A DNA stretch of 64,000 nucleotides from Apilactobacillus apisilvae (GTDB lineage Bacteria; Bacillota; Bacilli; Lactobacillales; Lactobacillaceae), in NCBI RefSeq assembly GCF_023380225.1, contig NZ_CP093362.1, forward strand, positions 620,001-684,000. Direction: 5' to 3'. The notes below the pieces were generated by a model. It was not told where the DNA came from. It searched no databases and worked only from the letters and a program-made list of their open reading frames with translations. Shown here one piece after another: positions 8,490 through 17,705 of this stretch. The position numbers and the translations under genes were made by a program. The stretch's first letter is position 1; each line of letters begins with the position of its first letter.

Positions 8490-8518
8490 ATTATAATTGT
8501 CGCATTTAATAAACACAA
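8490..8518 (-). promoter_or_regulatory. Putative tRNA-Arg promoter
   Basis: Minus strand TTGTGT (8518-8513) and TATAAT (8495-8490) are 17 bp apart, ending 10 bp before the tRNA 5' end. It sits in the short gap after the helicase gene. Confidence 0.5.
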
Positions 8519-8525
8519 TGTAAAG

Positions 8526-9863
8526 TTATTTAGAGTTTCTACTATCTAAATTACGCCACTTTTTGCGCATCCCTTTATTCTTAGTATGCTTGTTTTTCTT
8601 TTTACTCTTTTTAGAAGGATTAGATTCAATATGTTTAGTCCGATTAACTTTTTTAGGACTAGGAATAACTTTATTTTGCGCACTTTTTTTATTTTCTTGT
8701 CGTTTAATTGCTTCACGTTGCTTACGTTCTTTTTCTGCTTTAATAAATGATTCTGGAATTTCATCCACTATTTTATTTTTAAAGAAATAAATTGGATTTA
8801 AATCATAATCATATCCTTTTAATAAGTTTTTTAGATCTCTTAAATCATGATCATCACCAAAATTTATAACTAAACCATTCTCACCCATTCGACCAGTACG
8901 ACCAACTCGATGAATATATTCAATTGCTTGATCAGGTAAGTCATAGTTAACAACTGCTGGCAACTTGGGTACATCTAATCCACGTGCAGCGACATCAGTA
9001 GTAAAAAGTAACTTAATTCGTCCTAATCGAAAATCATTCATTGCTTTTTCACGTTTATTTTGATTTTGATCACTAGTTAGTTTAGCAACACCCGTGTAAT
9101 GATTATGAATGAAATAACTATAAGTCTTATTCAAATCAACAGTTTGATTGAAAAAGACTAAGGCTTTAAATTCAGAAATGTGTTGAAAACGAGCTAACAT
9201 TTTATTACGATTCCCACGTAAAACTTGCATCAATCCATGTTTAACTTCACCTTGTGTATGATCTTCAGAACGCACATCAATTATATGGATTTCACGATTT
9301 CCAAACCAATGGCCTAATTCTTTTAAAATTTCAGTTTCGGTAGCTGAAAAAAATTCTAGTTGAATTTCAGACATCATTGAATCAACGATTTCTCTAACAG
9401 TCGTTAAAGTTTCACCTTGTAATAGATCATCAGCTTCATCAATAATCAAAGTTTTAAATAAATGAGTTTTTAACTTTTTATCATCAATTAAGTTTTTTAA
9501 ACGACCGGCCGTTCCAACAATAACTTCTGGATGCTTCTTTAAGCGTTCGGTTTGTCGCTTAATATTAGCTCCACCAGTTAATGCCAAAACTTTTAGGCCT
9601 AAAAGATTAGCCCAATTTCTAGCTATTCTAGCAGTCTGAATAGCTAATTCTTGTGATGGTTCTATAATCATCAATTGACTACCTTCATTTGGCTTTAAAT
9701 TAGCTAAACTGGGCATTAAAAATGCGACTGTTTTACCAGAACCGGTTGGAGATAATCCTAATACACTATGATTTTTTTCAATTAGCGGATAAACTTTTGA
9801 TTGAATTAAGGTTGGTTGTTCATAACCTAATTTTTTAAAATATTTTTCAAATTGCTGTAACAT
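8526..9863 (-). CDS. DEAD-box ATP-dependent RNA helicase (CshB-like)
   Basis: The 445-residue protein unwinds RNA duplexes using ATP, probably in ribosome assembly, mRNA decay or cold adaptation. Seen are motif I SPTGSGKT (about 38-45), IEPSQELA (Ia), VGTAGRL (Ib, usually TPGR), motif II DEAD, motif III SAT, and motif VI HRVGRTGR. The last 70 residues are a lysine- and arginine-rich tail, typical of CshB-like helicases that bind RNA. AGGTGA lies seven bases before the ATG. It is monocistronic as far as can be seen. The exact ortholog (CshB or another lactobacillar DEAD protein) is not certain. Confidence 0.88.
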   Translation of the reverse strand: MLQQFEKYFKKLGYEQPTLIQSKVYPLIEKNHSVLGLSPTGSGKTVAFLMPSLANLKPNEGSQLMIIEPSQELAIQTARIARNWANLLGLKVLALTGGANIKRQTERLKKHPEVIVGTAGRLKNLIDDKKLKTHLFKTLIIDEADDLLQGETLTTVREIVDSMMSEIQLEFFSATETEILKELGHWFGNREIHIIDVRSEDHTQGEVKHGLMQVLRGNRNKMLARFQHISEFKALVFFNQTVDLNKTYSYFIHNHYTGVAKLTSDQNQNKREKAMNDFRLGRIKLLFTTDVAARGLDVPKLPAVVNYDLPDQAIEYIHRVGRTGRMGENGLVINFGDDHDLRDLKNLLKGYDYDLNPIYFFKNKIVDEIPESFIKAEKERKQREAIKRQENKKSAQNKVIPSPKKVNRTKHIESNPSKKSKKKNKHTKNKGMRKKWRNLDSRNSK

Positions 9864-9929
9864 TTATTTCACCTATTTTTATTATTAATACTTAATTTTA
9901 CCAAATATCACTGATTATTTCAGATAAAA

Positions 9930-10646
9930 TTATTGATCACGTGTTTTCATTAAATAATGTTCCCAACTTTTCTTATTACCATTAAATGCAACTTGATTCA
10001 ATGATACATTAGAACCGTCAATATTCATGGAACTATTGTTACTAATTGATATAAAAGACGAACTAGATAGCTTATTTAAACTGAATAGACTAAGATACGA
10101 TTTGCCATTTTTTAAAAGTTTATTAAAAATATTTTCACTAGTATTAACGACTATATCACTATTATAATAATGATGAACTAAGTACAAAAATTTAGATAGA
10201 CTATTAATTTGCTTATTGGTTAAATTATTATTTGCCATTATTAAAGGAGGAATTGAACCATAATTTGAGCCAACTTCATTCGTAAAATTGGTTAATTGAC
10301 TTTTAATATTGCTTTGAGTACTAAAAACATGATAGGCACCTATTTGCATCCCTGATCCTTGACTACGACTAAAATTATCATAAAAGTTATCATCAGTATA
10401 TGTAGATCCCTGACTAGCCCTAATATAAACAAATTTTTGATTATCATTAGCTAAAGATACAAAATCAATATAACCATCATATTGGCTGACAAGAACACCC
10501 TTTACTGCGTAATTATTTTTAGTTTGATTATGGTAAATATTAATACTAATGTAAGTAAGCATAATTATTAATAAAATAATAATTATAAATATAAGTCTAT
10601 GATGTTTATTATTTTTTAAATGATATAATTCTTTTCTAGTTTGGAT
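9930..10646 (-). CDS. GH25 lysozyme-like membrane-anchored protein, catalytic residues lost; start codon non-canonical
   Basis: The fold is recognisable as glycoside hydrolase family 25 from GVLVSQYDGYIDF, YIRASQGSTYTDDNF, IGAYHVFS and PPLIMANNN. In active members these read GVDVS, ATEG and DIE; here the nucleophile and acid positions are Leu, Gln and Met-Ala-Asn, so muramidase activity is unlikely. Before the first ATG (10562) the frame stays open and encodes a basic stretch and a hydrophobic helix. AAGGTGAT at 10659-10652 stands in front of an in-frame ATC (10646) but no ATG, GTG or TTG, giving about 238 residues as a type II membrane protein. Either a rare start is used or the gene is decaying. 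No operon partners. Confidence 0.6.
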   Translation of the reverse strand: MQTRKELYHLKNNKHHRLIFIIIILLIIMLTYISINIYHNQTKNNYAVKGVLVSQYDGYIDFVSLANDNQKFVYIRASQGSTYTDDNFYDNFSRSQGSGMQIGAYHVFSTQSNIKSQLTNFTNEVGSNYGSIPPLIMANNNLTNKQINSLSKFLYLVHHYYNSDIVVNTSENIFNKLLKNGKSYLSLFSLNKLSSSSFISISNNSSMNIDGSNVSLNQVAFNGNKKSWEHYLMKTRDQ

Positions 10647-10735
10647 TGTAAATCACCTTACTTAATAAAAACTAATTTATAATTTATTATAAAACTACTT
10701 AAATAACTTGAATAGAACCTTTGTTTTCAATATAA

Positions 10736-10750
10736 TGAAAGCGTTAAACA
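10736..10750 (+). promoter_or_regulatory. cre-like site upstream of gntK
   Basis: TGAAAGCGTTAAACA shares the TGAAAGCG core with the site near gntP. It lies 11 bp upstream of the -35 of gntK, a place where CcpA can activate; a GntR-type repressor is also possible. Confidence 0.45.
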
Positions 10751-10761
10751 ATAATTCAATA

Positions 10762-10790
10762 ATGACTTTTATTTACAATTTCATTATAAT
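10762..10790 (+). promoter_or_regulatory. gntK promoter
   Basis: ATGACT (10762-10767) and a perfect TATAAT (10785-10790) are 17 bp apart. About 60 bp of leader precede the start codon. Confidence 0.6.
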
Positions 10791-10858
10791 AGTAACCGCT
10801 ATTAAATAGTTAGTGAATAAATAATTTTATTCTGTTAATACCGAAAGGAAGTTTAAAT

Positions 10859-12406
10859 ATGAACTACATCATAGGTGTAGATATTGGTACTACCAGTGTT
10901 AAAACCCTATTATATGACACTGAAGGTAACGTTAAAGGTTACTCAAATAATGGATATCCTTTGTATCAAGATACCCCTGATATGGCCGAAGAAGATCCAG
11001 AAGAAATTTTCTCTGCTATGATTTCAGGTCTTACATCAGTTTTAAGAAAAGCTGACTTAAAACATGGTACTCTAAAAGGAGTATCATTTTCATGTGCAAT
11101 GCACAGTTTAATTTTATTAGATGAAAACCATAAACCATTAACTCGTGCAGTTACTTGGGCAGATAATCGTTCCGTTGATTATGCTGATCAATTGAAAGAA
11201 TCCGGTAAAGCAAAAGAACTATATGAAAGAACTGGTACCCCAGTTCATCCCATGACTCCATTAACTAAGATTATGTGGATTAGGGATCATAAAAAAGAAT
11301 TATATGACAAAGCAAGTTGGTTTGTCGGAATTAAAGAATATATTTTATATAAACTATTTGGTGAATTAAAAGAAGACTACTCAATTGCTAATGCAACCGG
11401 TATGTTTAATATCTTCAATATGGACTGGGATGAAGAAGCCCTTAAACTAACTGGTGTTTCTAGAGACCAACTTCCTGAATTAGTTGATACAACTTATCAA
11501 TTAAAAGGTTTAAATAAAGCATATGCTAAAGTAATTGGTATTGATGAAAATGTTCCTTTTGTCATTGGTGCTTCTGATGGTCCTCTAGCTAACCTAGGTG
11601 TTGATGCAATTAATCCTGGTGTAGTAGCTGTTACTATCGGTACTTCTGGTGCTGTGCGTGTTGTAACTGATAAACCTAAGATTGATCCTAAAGGCCGTGT
11701 ATTCTGCTACTATCTATCACCTGGTAAATGGGTTGTTGGTGGTCCAGTTAATAATGGTGGGATTGTTTTCCGTTGGGTTAAAAACCAACTATGTGCTCCG
11801 GAAAAAGTTACTGCTGAGCAATTAAATATGGATCCTTACGATTTATTAACTAAAATTGCAGAACAAGTTCCTGCAGGTTCAGATGGATTGATTTTCCATC
11901 CATTCTTGGGTGGTGAAAGAGCACCTATCTGGGATGCGAATGCACGTGGATCTTTCTTTGGTCTCACTAGAATTCATACTAGAGCACATATGATTCGTGC
12001 TGCACTAGAAGGCATTGTATATAACTTATATACAGTAAGTTTAGCACTAGAAGAAGTTGTGGGTGCACCAACAAGCATTCAAGCAACTGGTGGATTTGCT
12101 CGTTCAGGATTATGGCGTCAAATGTTAGCCGATATCTTTGAACAAGACGTTAATATTCCAGAAAGTTTCGAAGGTACTGCCTTAGGTGCTGCAACTCTTG
12201 GAATGTACAGTTTAGGAATTATTGATGACTTAGCTGATGTTAAAAACTTTGTCGGTATTACTAATGCTCTTAAACCTAAGCCCGAAAATTATGAAGCATA
12301 TCGTGAATTAGTTCCAATTTATATCCGCTTAAGTCGTCAATTACAAAGTGAATATAAAAATATTGCTGAATTTCAACGTAAGCATGATATTGCAAAAAAC
12401 AAATAA
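10859..12406 (+). CDS. gntK: Gluconokinase, FGGY family
   Basis: Phosphorylates gluconate to 6-phosphogluconate, which enters the pentose phosphate/phosphoketolase route. The 515 residues show the FGGY kinase pattern: N-terminal phosphate loop GVDIGTTSVKT, SCAMHS and TWADNRS around residues 80-100, the central TIGTSGAVR, GPVNNGG, and the C-terminal GGFARSGLWRQMLAD. Size and motifs match lactobacillar gluconate kinases; xylulokinase is a less likely alternative. AAAGGAAG precedes the ATG. The cognate-looking permease gntP is at the left end of the window. A terminator follows. Confidence 0.9.
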   Translation: MNYIIGVDIGTTSVKTLLYDTEGNVKGYSNNGYPLYQDTPDMAEEDPEEIFSAMISGLTSVLRKADLKHGTLKGVSFSCAMHSLILLDENHKPLTRAVTWADNRSVDYADQLKESGKAKELYERTGTPVHPMTPLTKIMWIRDHKKELYDKASWFVGIKEYILYKLFGELKEDYSIANATGMFNIFNMDWDEEALKLTGVSRDQLPELVDTTYQLKGLNKAYAKVIGIDENVPFVIGASDGPLANLGVDAINPGVVAVTIGTSGAVRVVTDKPKIDPKGRVFCYYLSPGKWVVGGPVNNGGIVFRWVKNQLCAPEKVTAEQLNMDPYDLLTKIAEQVPAGSDGLIFHPFLGGERAPIWDANARGSFFGLTRIHTRAHMIRAALEGIVYNLYTVSLALEEVVGAPTSIQATGGFARSGLWRQMLADIFEQDVNIPESFEGTALGAATLGMYSLGIIDDLADVKNFVGITNALKPKPENYEAYRELVPIYIRLSRQLQSEYKNIAEFQRKHDIAKNK

Positions 12407-12416
12407 ATAAAAATGT

Positions 12417-12447
12417 GGTTTGATGCTTTAGCATCAGCCTTTTTTTA
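12417..12447 (+). terminator. gntK terminator
   Basis: GG-TGATGC (from 12417), loop TTTA, GCATCA-GCC and seven Ts make a standard Rho-independent terminator. Confidence 0.8.
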
Positions 12448-12472
12448 TTAAAAACTATTGGAGGAAAAAATA

Positions 12473-13798
12473 GTGCAAGAAAATGAATTAAAACGCGGTA
12501 TAGGAATGATGGCTGCATTAGCAACAGTTATGGGAACTGTAATTGGTGGTGGTGTATTTTTTAAAACCGCTAGTGTTGTACAAAGCACACATTCCTTTAC
12601 ATTAACTGTATTAGCATGGATTGTTGGTGGACTCTTAACAATTTGTGCTGGATTAACAGTTTCTGAATTAGCGGCAGCAATTCCTAAAACTGGTGGAGCC
12701 ATTAAATATTTAGATTACACTTATGGTCCATTGACTGGTTTCTCAATGGGTTGGGCACAAATATTAATTTATTATCCAGCCAATATTGCGGCAGAATCGA
12801 TTGTTTTTTCCACTCAAATAATTAATCTTTTTCATTTGCAAGGTGGTCTATTAAATCCAATTGCCATTACCTGTGCATTAAGTATTTTACTAATTAACTT
12901 AATGGGTTCGAAAATTAGTGGTAATGTACAAACTGTATCATTAATTTTTAAACTAATTCCAATTTTTATTATTGCTATTATTGGATTCTTTATTCCTGGA
13001 GAAGTTCATGTATCATTATTCCCAATTGCCCCTACTAACCATGATGGTTTATGGACAGCTTTTGGATCAGGATTATTAGCCACTATGTTTGCTTATGATG
13101 GATGGATTGGTGTTTGTGATGTCGCTGGGGAAATTAAAAATCCTAAGAAGAATTTACCAAAAGCTATTATTTTAGGATTAAGTTTTATTACTATAATCTA
13201 TACATTAATTAATGTTGTATTTCTAAAAACATTACCAATTGATCAAATTGCTGGTAATCAAAATACTGCATCTGAAGCAGCCATTAAATTATTTGGAGAA
13301 TTTGGTGGTAAATTAGTTACTATTGGTATTTTGATTTCGGTATATGGATCATTAAATGGATATACCCTTAGTGGAATGAGAATTCCATATGCAATGGGTA
13401 AAACTAAATCATTACCATTTAGTGAAGCATTTACTAAGTTAACAAAAAAGACTTTAGTACCTTACGTTGCTGGTATTTTCCAATTATTAATTGCTATCAT
13501 TATGATTTTTGCTGGGAGCTTTGATTTACTAACTGATATGTTAGTATTTGTTATGTGGATATTTAACTGTCTATTATTCATTGCGGTATTTAAACTTCGT
13601 CATAAAGAACCTGAAATGATTAGACCATATAAAGTTCCATGGTATCCCATCATCCCTATTATTGCTCTAATAGGTGGTATTTTTATCTTATTTGCTACGA
13701 TTATAGCTCAAACTACGCTAGCAGTAATTGGTATTTTACTAACATTAATCGGAGTTCCAGTTTATTATTTACAACAAAGACATCTAAATAAAAACTAA
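12473..13798 (+). CDS. APC-superfamily amino acid permease (SteT-like)
   Basis: A membrane transporter of 441 residues with about twelve hydrophobic segments. The first helix carries the substrate-binding GTVIGGGVFF, followed by SELAAAIPKTGGAIKYL, both typical of the amino acid-polyamine-organocation superfamily, closest in feel to the LAT/SteT serine-threonine exchangers. The start is GTG at 12473, eight bases after GGAGG; the frame is open to a TTG upstream but that TTG overlaps the binding site. It is transcribed separately from gntK. The amino acid carried is not evident. Confidence 0.85.
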   Translation: MQENELKRGIGMMAALATVMGTVIGGGVFFKTASVVQSTHSFTLTVLAWIVGGLLTICAGLTVSELAAAIPKTGGAIKYLDYTYGPLTGFSMGWAQILIYYPANIAAESIVFSTQIINLFHLQGGLLNPIAITCALSILLINLMGSKISGNVQTVSLIFKLIPIFIIAIIGFFIPGEVHVSLFPIAPTNHDGLWTAFGSGLLATMFAYDGWIGVCDVAGEIKNPKKNLPKAIILGLSFITIIYTLINVVFLKTLPIDQIAGNQNTASEAAIKLFGEFGGKLVTIGILISVYGSLNGYTLSGMRIPYAMGKTKSLPFSEAFTKLTKKTLVPYVAGIFQLLIAIIMIFAGSFDLLTDMLVFVMWIFNCLLFIAVFKLRHKEPEMIRPYKVPWYPIIPIIALIGGIFILFATIIAQTTLAVIGILLTLIGVPVYYLQQRHLNKN

Positions 13799-13801
13799 AC
13801 T

Positions 13802-13836
13802 AAAAAAGATTGAAGAAATATCTTCAATCTTTTTTT
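13802..13836. terminator. Bidirectional terminator between the permease gene and rlmD
   Basis: GATTGAAGA (13808-13816), loop AATA and TCTTCAATC (13821-13829), with A-run before and T-run after. It overlaps the last codon region of the convergent rlmD gene. Confidence 0.85.
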
Positions 13837-15202
13837 ATTTCTTTTCAAAAACAGTAACTGATTCAATATGCACAGTTTGAGGAAATTGATCAACTGGTTG
13901 AACTGGTTCAGATATTTCATAACCATAATCTGCTAATCTTCTAGCATCACGAACCAATGTAGATGGATTACATGAAACATAAACAATTCGCTTAGGTGCA
14001 AACTTAGCTGCACTATCAATAAATGATGATGCAAGTCCCTTACGTGGTGGGTCAACAACAATTACATCTGGTTTTAGACCTTGTGATTGCCATTTTTCCA
14101 TTTGATCTTCAGCTTTGCCAGTAACAAACTTAGCATTATTTATATGATTCTTTTGTGCATTAATTTTAGCGTCTTCAATTGCTTCCTTAACAATTTCAAC
14201 ACCATAAACCATTTTGGCTTTTTTGGCCATTGCTAATGAAATTGTACCAATTCCACAATAAGCATCAATAACATTTTGGGTGCCATCTAAATTAGCTTTT
14301 TCAACTGCTAATGAATATAATTTTTCAGTTTGAATTGGATTAACTTGATAAAAAGAAGTTAATGAAATATAAAATTTTAATCCTAATAAATTATCTTCAA
14401 TATGTGAGCTACCATATAAGCAAATAGTTTTTTTACCCATTAATGCATTTCCATCGGTTAAATTAATATTTTGCATAATACTCTTAACTTCTGGTAATGA
14501 TTGAGAAATTTCTTTAGTAATCATATCAACCATTGGTAGCTTTTTAGTACGAGTAATCAAACCAATCATAATTTGATGACTGTAATGACCGCGTCTAACC
14601 ATAATATTTCGAATAACTCCACTATGATTAACTTCATCATAAGGAGAAACATGATATTTTCTTAAAATATCTCTAACTACAACAATCGCTTTATCGATTT
14701 CTGGGTCTTGAATATAGAAATCTTCAATTGGTACCAAGTCATGAGAGTGTTGGCGATAAAAACCTGTTTCTAATTGACCATTAATCTTCTTAACGGGAAT
14801 TTGTGCTTTATTACGATAATGATTAGGTGTTTCCATACCAATAGTTGGAAGTACCTTAATTCCCATTTTGGCTTTATCAAATAACTGTTGAATTTGATTT
14901 TGTTTAAATTGCAACTGAGCATCATATTTCAAATGTTGTAACGGCGCAATACCAGTTCTAGTATAATCTTTATCAACACTTTCAACTCTATATTTAGATG
15001 ATTTAATTAACTTAATTAACTTACCAAAGCCAAAATTTTTGTTAACCTTAATAACCTTAATTGTAGCTTCTTCGCCGGGCAAGGTATTTTCAATAAAAAT
15101 TGAAAAATCATTTATTTTAGCTAATCCCATTCCCTGATATGTTAAATCAATAATATTAACATCATAAGTTTCATTTTTTTCTACTGGTGCTTTATTTTTC
15201 AT
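13835..15202 (-). CDS. rlmD: 23S rRNA (uracil-C5)-methyltransferase, RlmD/RlmCD family
   Basis: Methylates C5 of uracil in 23S rRNA with SAM. The 455 residues comprise an N-terminal TRAM RNA-binding domain (about 10-65), a middle domain, and a Rossmann methyltransferase domain with DAYCGIGTISLA (motif I), VVDPPRKGL and the catalytic cysteine in VSCNPSTLVRD. The cysteine cluster that binds a 4Fe-4S centre in many relatives is missing: the matching stretch is TGIAPLQHLKYD. The ATG at 15202 is chosen because AAAGGGG stands just upstream; a TTG 21 bp earlier lacks a site. Whether it methylates U747, U1939 or both cannot be told. Confidence 0.88.
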   Translation of the reverse strand: MKNKAPVEKNETYDVNIIDLTYQGMGLAKINDFSIFIENTLPGEEATIKVIKVNKNFGFGKLIKLIKSSKYRVESVDKDYTRTGIAPLQHLKYDAQLQFKQNQIQQLFDKAKMGIKVLPTIGMETPNHYRNKAQIPVKKINGQLETGFYRQHSHDLVPIEDFYIQDPEIDKAIVVVRDILRKYHVSPYDEVNHSGVIRNIMVRRGHYSHQIMIGLITRTKKLPMVDMITKEISQSLPEVKSIMQNINLTDGNALMGKKTICLYGSSHIEDNLLGLKFYISLTSFYQVNPIQTEKLYSLAVEKANLDGTQNVIDAYCGIGTISLAMAKKAKMVYGVEIVKEAIEDAKINAQKNHINNAKFVTGKAEDQMEKWQSQGLKPDVIVVDPPRKGLASSFIDSAAKFAPKRIVYVSCNPSTLVRDARRLADYGYEISEPVQPVDQFPQTVHIESVTVFEKK

Positions 15203-15223
15203 ATTTTCCCCTTTAGTAAACAA

Positions 15224-15267
15224 AAAAGTTTTGTCGTATCTTTATCATATAATACAACAAAACTTTT
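15224..15267 (-). terminator. Terminator after dagK
   Basis: Arms AAAAGTTTTGTCGTAT (15224-15239) and ATACAACAAAACTTTT (15252-15267) pair over 16 bp with one wobble, ending in a T-run when read leftward. It closes the pcrA-to-dagK transcript. Confidence 0.75.
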
Positions 15268-15282
15268 CATTTTAAAAATAAA

Positions 15283-16263
15283 TTAAGATAATTTATCAAC
15301 TTTATCAATAAATTTTTTTTCAACTTTTACTTCATCATAACTAATTGATTTTGTAGGCATTTCATCCATATTTGCATATACTTCGATGTGTTGTTTTAAA
15401 TCTTTAAATGTCATTGGTGCATCTCCACCATATTCTCCATCTAGATTAATTTGCATTTTATCTTTAATTGGATTAGCAATTAATTTACTAGTTTTAGTAT
15501 AAATGATTCTAGGATCATTTATATGACGACCACCACTAATGACTTTGGCCAAAAGTTGAACAATTTCAACAATATTACTAGTTTTAACAATAATCATTGT
15601 AAAATTACCATCATCTAATCTAGCATCTGGGACAATTTGCTCTAATCCACCAATCGAGTTAGTCATTGCTAATAAAAACATTGAGGCTTTGCCTTTGAAA
15701 TGACCACCATCATATTCTAAGTCCATATCAATGGGCTTTATTCTAGGTAATAATTCAGCACCCCTTACAAGATATGCTAAATAACCAAAAATAGTTTTTA
15801 ATTCTGAAGGAACATCATAAGTTAATTCAGTTAGCAATCCTCCACCAGCAATATTAACGAAATACTTATTAGCAGCTTTACCAATATCCATTTTAAAATT
15901 TTGTTTCTTTAAAACAATTTTAGCAGCAGCAACTGGATTTTCTCTAGGAATATGCAATGCTCTAGCAAAATCATTAGTTGTTCCAGCAGGAATAATAGCC
16001 AACTGGGGACGTTTTTCTAAAGGCGCAATTCCATTAATAATTTCATTAATAGTACCATCGCCACCAGCAGCAACAACTAAATCAAAGCCAGCTAAACTAA
16101 CTCTTTTAGCTTCATCCCTTGCTGAAAATGGTTTAGGAGTTGTAGCGTATGCACTAGTTTCAAAACCAGCTTTTTCAAAAACACCGAGTATATCAATCAT
16201 ATTCTGTTTTAACGCTTCACGTCCAGATGTTGGATTGTATATTACACGTGCTCTTTTTTGCAT
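15283..16263 (-). CDS. dagK: Diacylglycerol/lipid kinase, DagK (YegS/BmrU) family
   Basis: Phosphorylates diacylglycerol to phosphatidate, recycling lipid left by lipoteichoic acid synthesis. The 326 residues have the family entry YNPTSGRE, the nucleotide-binding GGDGTINEIING (from residue 67), PAGTTNDFARAL, and a C-terminal DGEYGGDAP segment that contributes acidic residues. It follows gatB by 20 bp, an arrangement common in lactobacilli. AGGGGA precedes the ATG. Confidence 0.9.
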   Translation of the reverse strand: MQKRARVIYNPTSGREALKQNMIDILGVFEKAGFETSAYATTPKPFSARDEAKRVSLAGFDLVVAAGGDGTINEIINGIAPLEKRPQLAIIPAGTTNDFARALHIPRENPVAAAKIVLKKQNFKMDIGKAANKYFVNIAGGGLLTELTYDVPSELKTIFGYLAYLVRGAELLPRIKPIDMDLEYDGGHFKGKASMFLLAMTNSIGGLEQIVPDARLDDGNFTMIIVKTSNIVEIVQLLAKVISGGRHINDPRIIYTKTSKLIANPIKDKMQINLDGEYGGDAPMTFKDLKQHIEVYANMDEMPTKSISYDEVKVEKKFIDKVDKLS

Positions 16264-16283
16264 TCTAAATTCCCCTAATCCTA

Positions 16284-17705
16284 TTATTTATTCATTGAAG
16301 CCATTAATAATTTATTTACAACCTGTGGATTAGCTTTACCACGAGTTTGTTTCATAATTTGACCAACTAAGAAACCAATTGCACGATCTTTACCATTATG
16401 AAAATCCTCAATGGATTGTGGATTATTTGATAATACATCATCGATAATTGGTTGTAATTTGGCTGGATCAGATAATTGAACCATTCCATTATCGTTAACA
16501 AATTTCTTAGGCTCTTTACCCTCAGTAATTCCTTTAAATACTTTCTTAGCCATTTTACTAGAAATTGTCTTATCTTCAATTAACTTAATCATAGTAGTTA
16601 AGTTTTCTGGAGTGATTTCAGTCTCAGATAAATCAACTTGCTTATCATTTAGGTATGCATTGACATTACCTTGTAAATAATTAGATGCCATTTTAGGATC
16701 AGCACCTAATTCAATCATATTATCAAAGAAATCAGACATTTCTTTTGTTTGTGTTAATACCATTGCATCATAGTCGGTTAAACCTAATTTATTAACGTAA
16801 CGCTCACGACGATTATTAGGCATTTCGGGAATATTAGAATTGATTTCATTAATCCACTTATCTGAAATATTTAGAGATGGTAGATCAGGTTCTGGGAAAT
16901 ATCTATAATCATCAGAACCTTCCTTAACACGCATTAAAATGGTAGTACCGTTATTTTCATCAAAACGTCTAGTTTGTTGTTGAATCTTACCACCAGACAT
17001 TAAAATTTGACGTTGACGTTTTTCTTCGTAAGCTAAACCTTTACGAACATAGTTAAATGAGTTTAGGTTTTTTAATTCCACCTTAGTACCAAATTCTTTT
17101 TGTCCATATGGTCGAATTGAGATATTAACGTCAACACGCATAGAACCTTCTTCCATCTTAACATCAGAAATGCCAGTGAAAAGAATTCTTTGTCTTAAGG
17201 CTTCAAGATAAGCATAAGCTTCATCTGGAGATGCAATATCAGGCTTTGAAACAATTTCAATTAAAGGAGTCCCTTGACGGTTCAAATCAACGTAAGAGTA
17301 ATTCTTACCATGACTATTTTTACCAGCATCTTCTTCAATATGCATTTCATCAATCCCAATTTTCTTCTTTTTACCATCAACTTCAATTTCAATCCAACCA
17401 TCAGTTGCATCTGGGGTATCTTGTTGAGTAATTTGATAAGCTTTAGGATTATCAGGATAAAAGTAATTTTTACGATCAAAATGAGGATGTTGGTTTACAT
17501 TAGCATGTAAAGCTAAAGCAGCAATAATACCATCCTTAACTACTCCTTTATTGGTAGTAGGCAAAACACCAGGATATCCCCAATCAATAACATTAGTATT
17601 TAGGTTAGATTCTGCACCATAACCAACAGGAGAAGGACTAAAAATTTTAGAGTTAGTCTTTAATTCAACATGGACTTCTAGCCCAATTGTAGTTTCGAAA
17701 TTCAT
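16284..17705 (-). CDS. gatB: Aspartyl/glutamyl-tRNA(Asn/Gln) amidotransferase subunit B
   Basis: Kinase subunit of the GatCAB complex that turns Glu-tRNA(Gln) (and Asp-tRNA(Asn)) into the amide form. The 473 residues include the N-terminal [24 protein letters not shown] and [10 protein letters not shown] characteristic of GatB, followed by the helical tRNA-binding YqeY-like tail (about 330-473). Its ATG overlaps the gatA stop, so the two are coupled. GGAGGAGA precedes it. Confidence 0.96.
   Translation of the reverse strand: MNFETTIGLEVHVELKTNSKIFSPSPVGYGAESNLNTNVIDWGYPGVLPTTNKGVVKDGIIAALALHANVNQHPHFDRKNYFYPDNPKAYQITQQDTPDATDGWIEIEVDGKKKKIGIDEMHIEEDAGKNSHGKNYSYVDLNRQGTPLIEIVSKPDIASPDEAYAYLEALRQRILFTGISDVKMEEGSMRVDVNISIRPYGQKEFGTKVELKNLNSFNYVRKGLAYEEKRQRQILMSGGKIQQQTRRFDENNGTTILMRVKEGSDDYRYFPEPDLPSLNISDKWINEINSNIPEMPNNRRERYVNKLGLTDYDAMVLTQTKEMSDFFDNMIELGADPKMASNYLQGNVNAYLNDKQVDLSETEITPENLTTMIKLIEDKTISSKMAKKVFKGITEGKEPKKFVNDNGMVQLSDPAKLQPIIDDVLSNNPQSIEDFHNGKDRAIGFLVGQIMKQTRGKANPQVVNKLLMASMNK

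Noticed and set aside
12276-12702. Minus-strand open frames over the gntK/permease junction
   Set aside because: They are antisense to well-supported genes and lack ribosome binding sites or recognisable domains.
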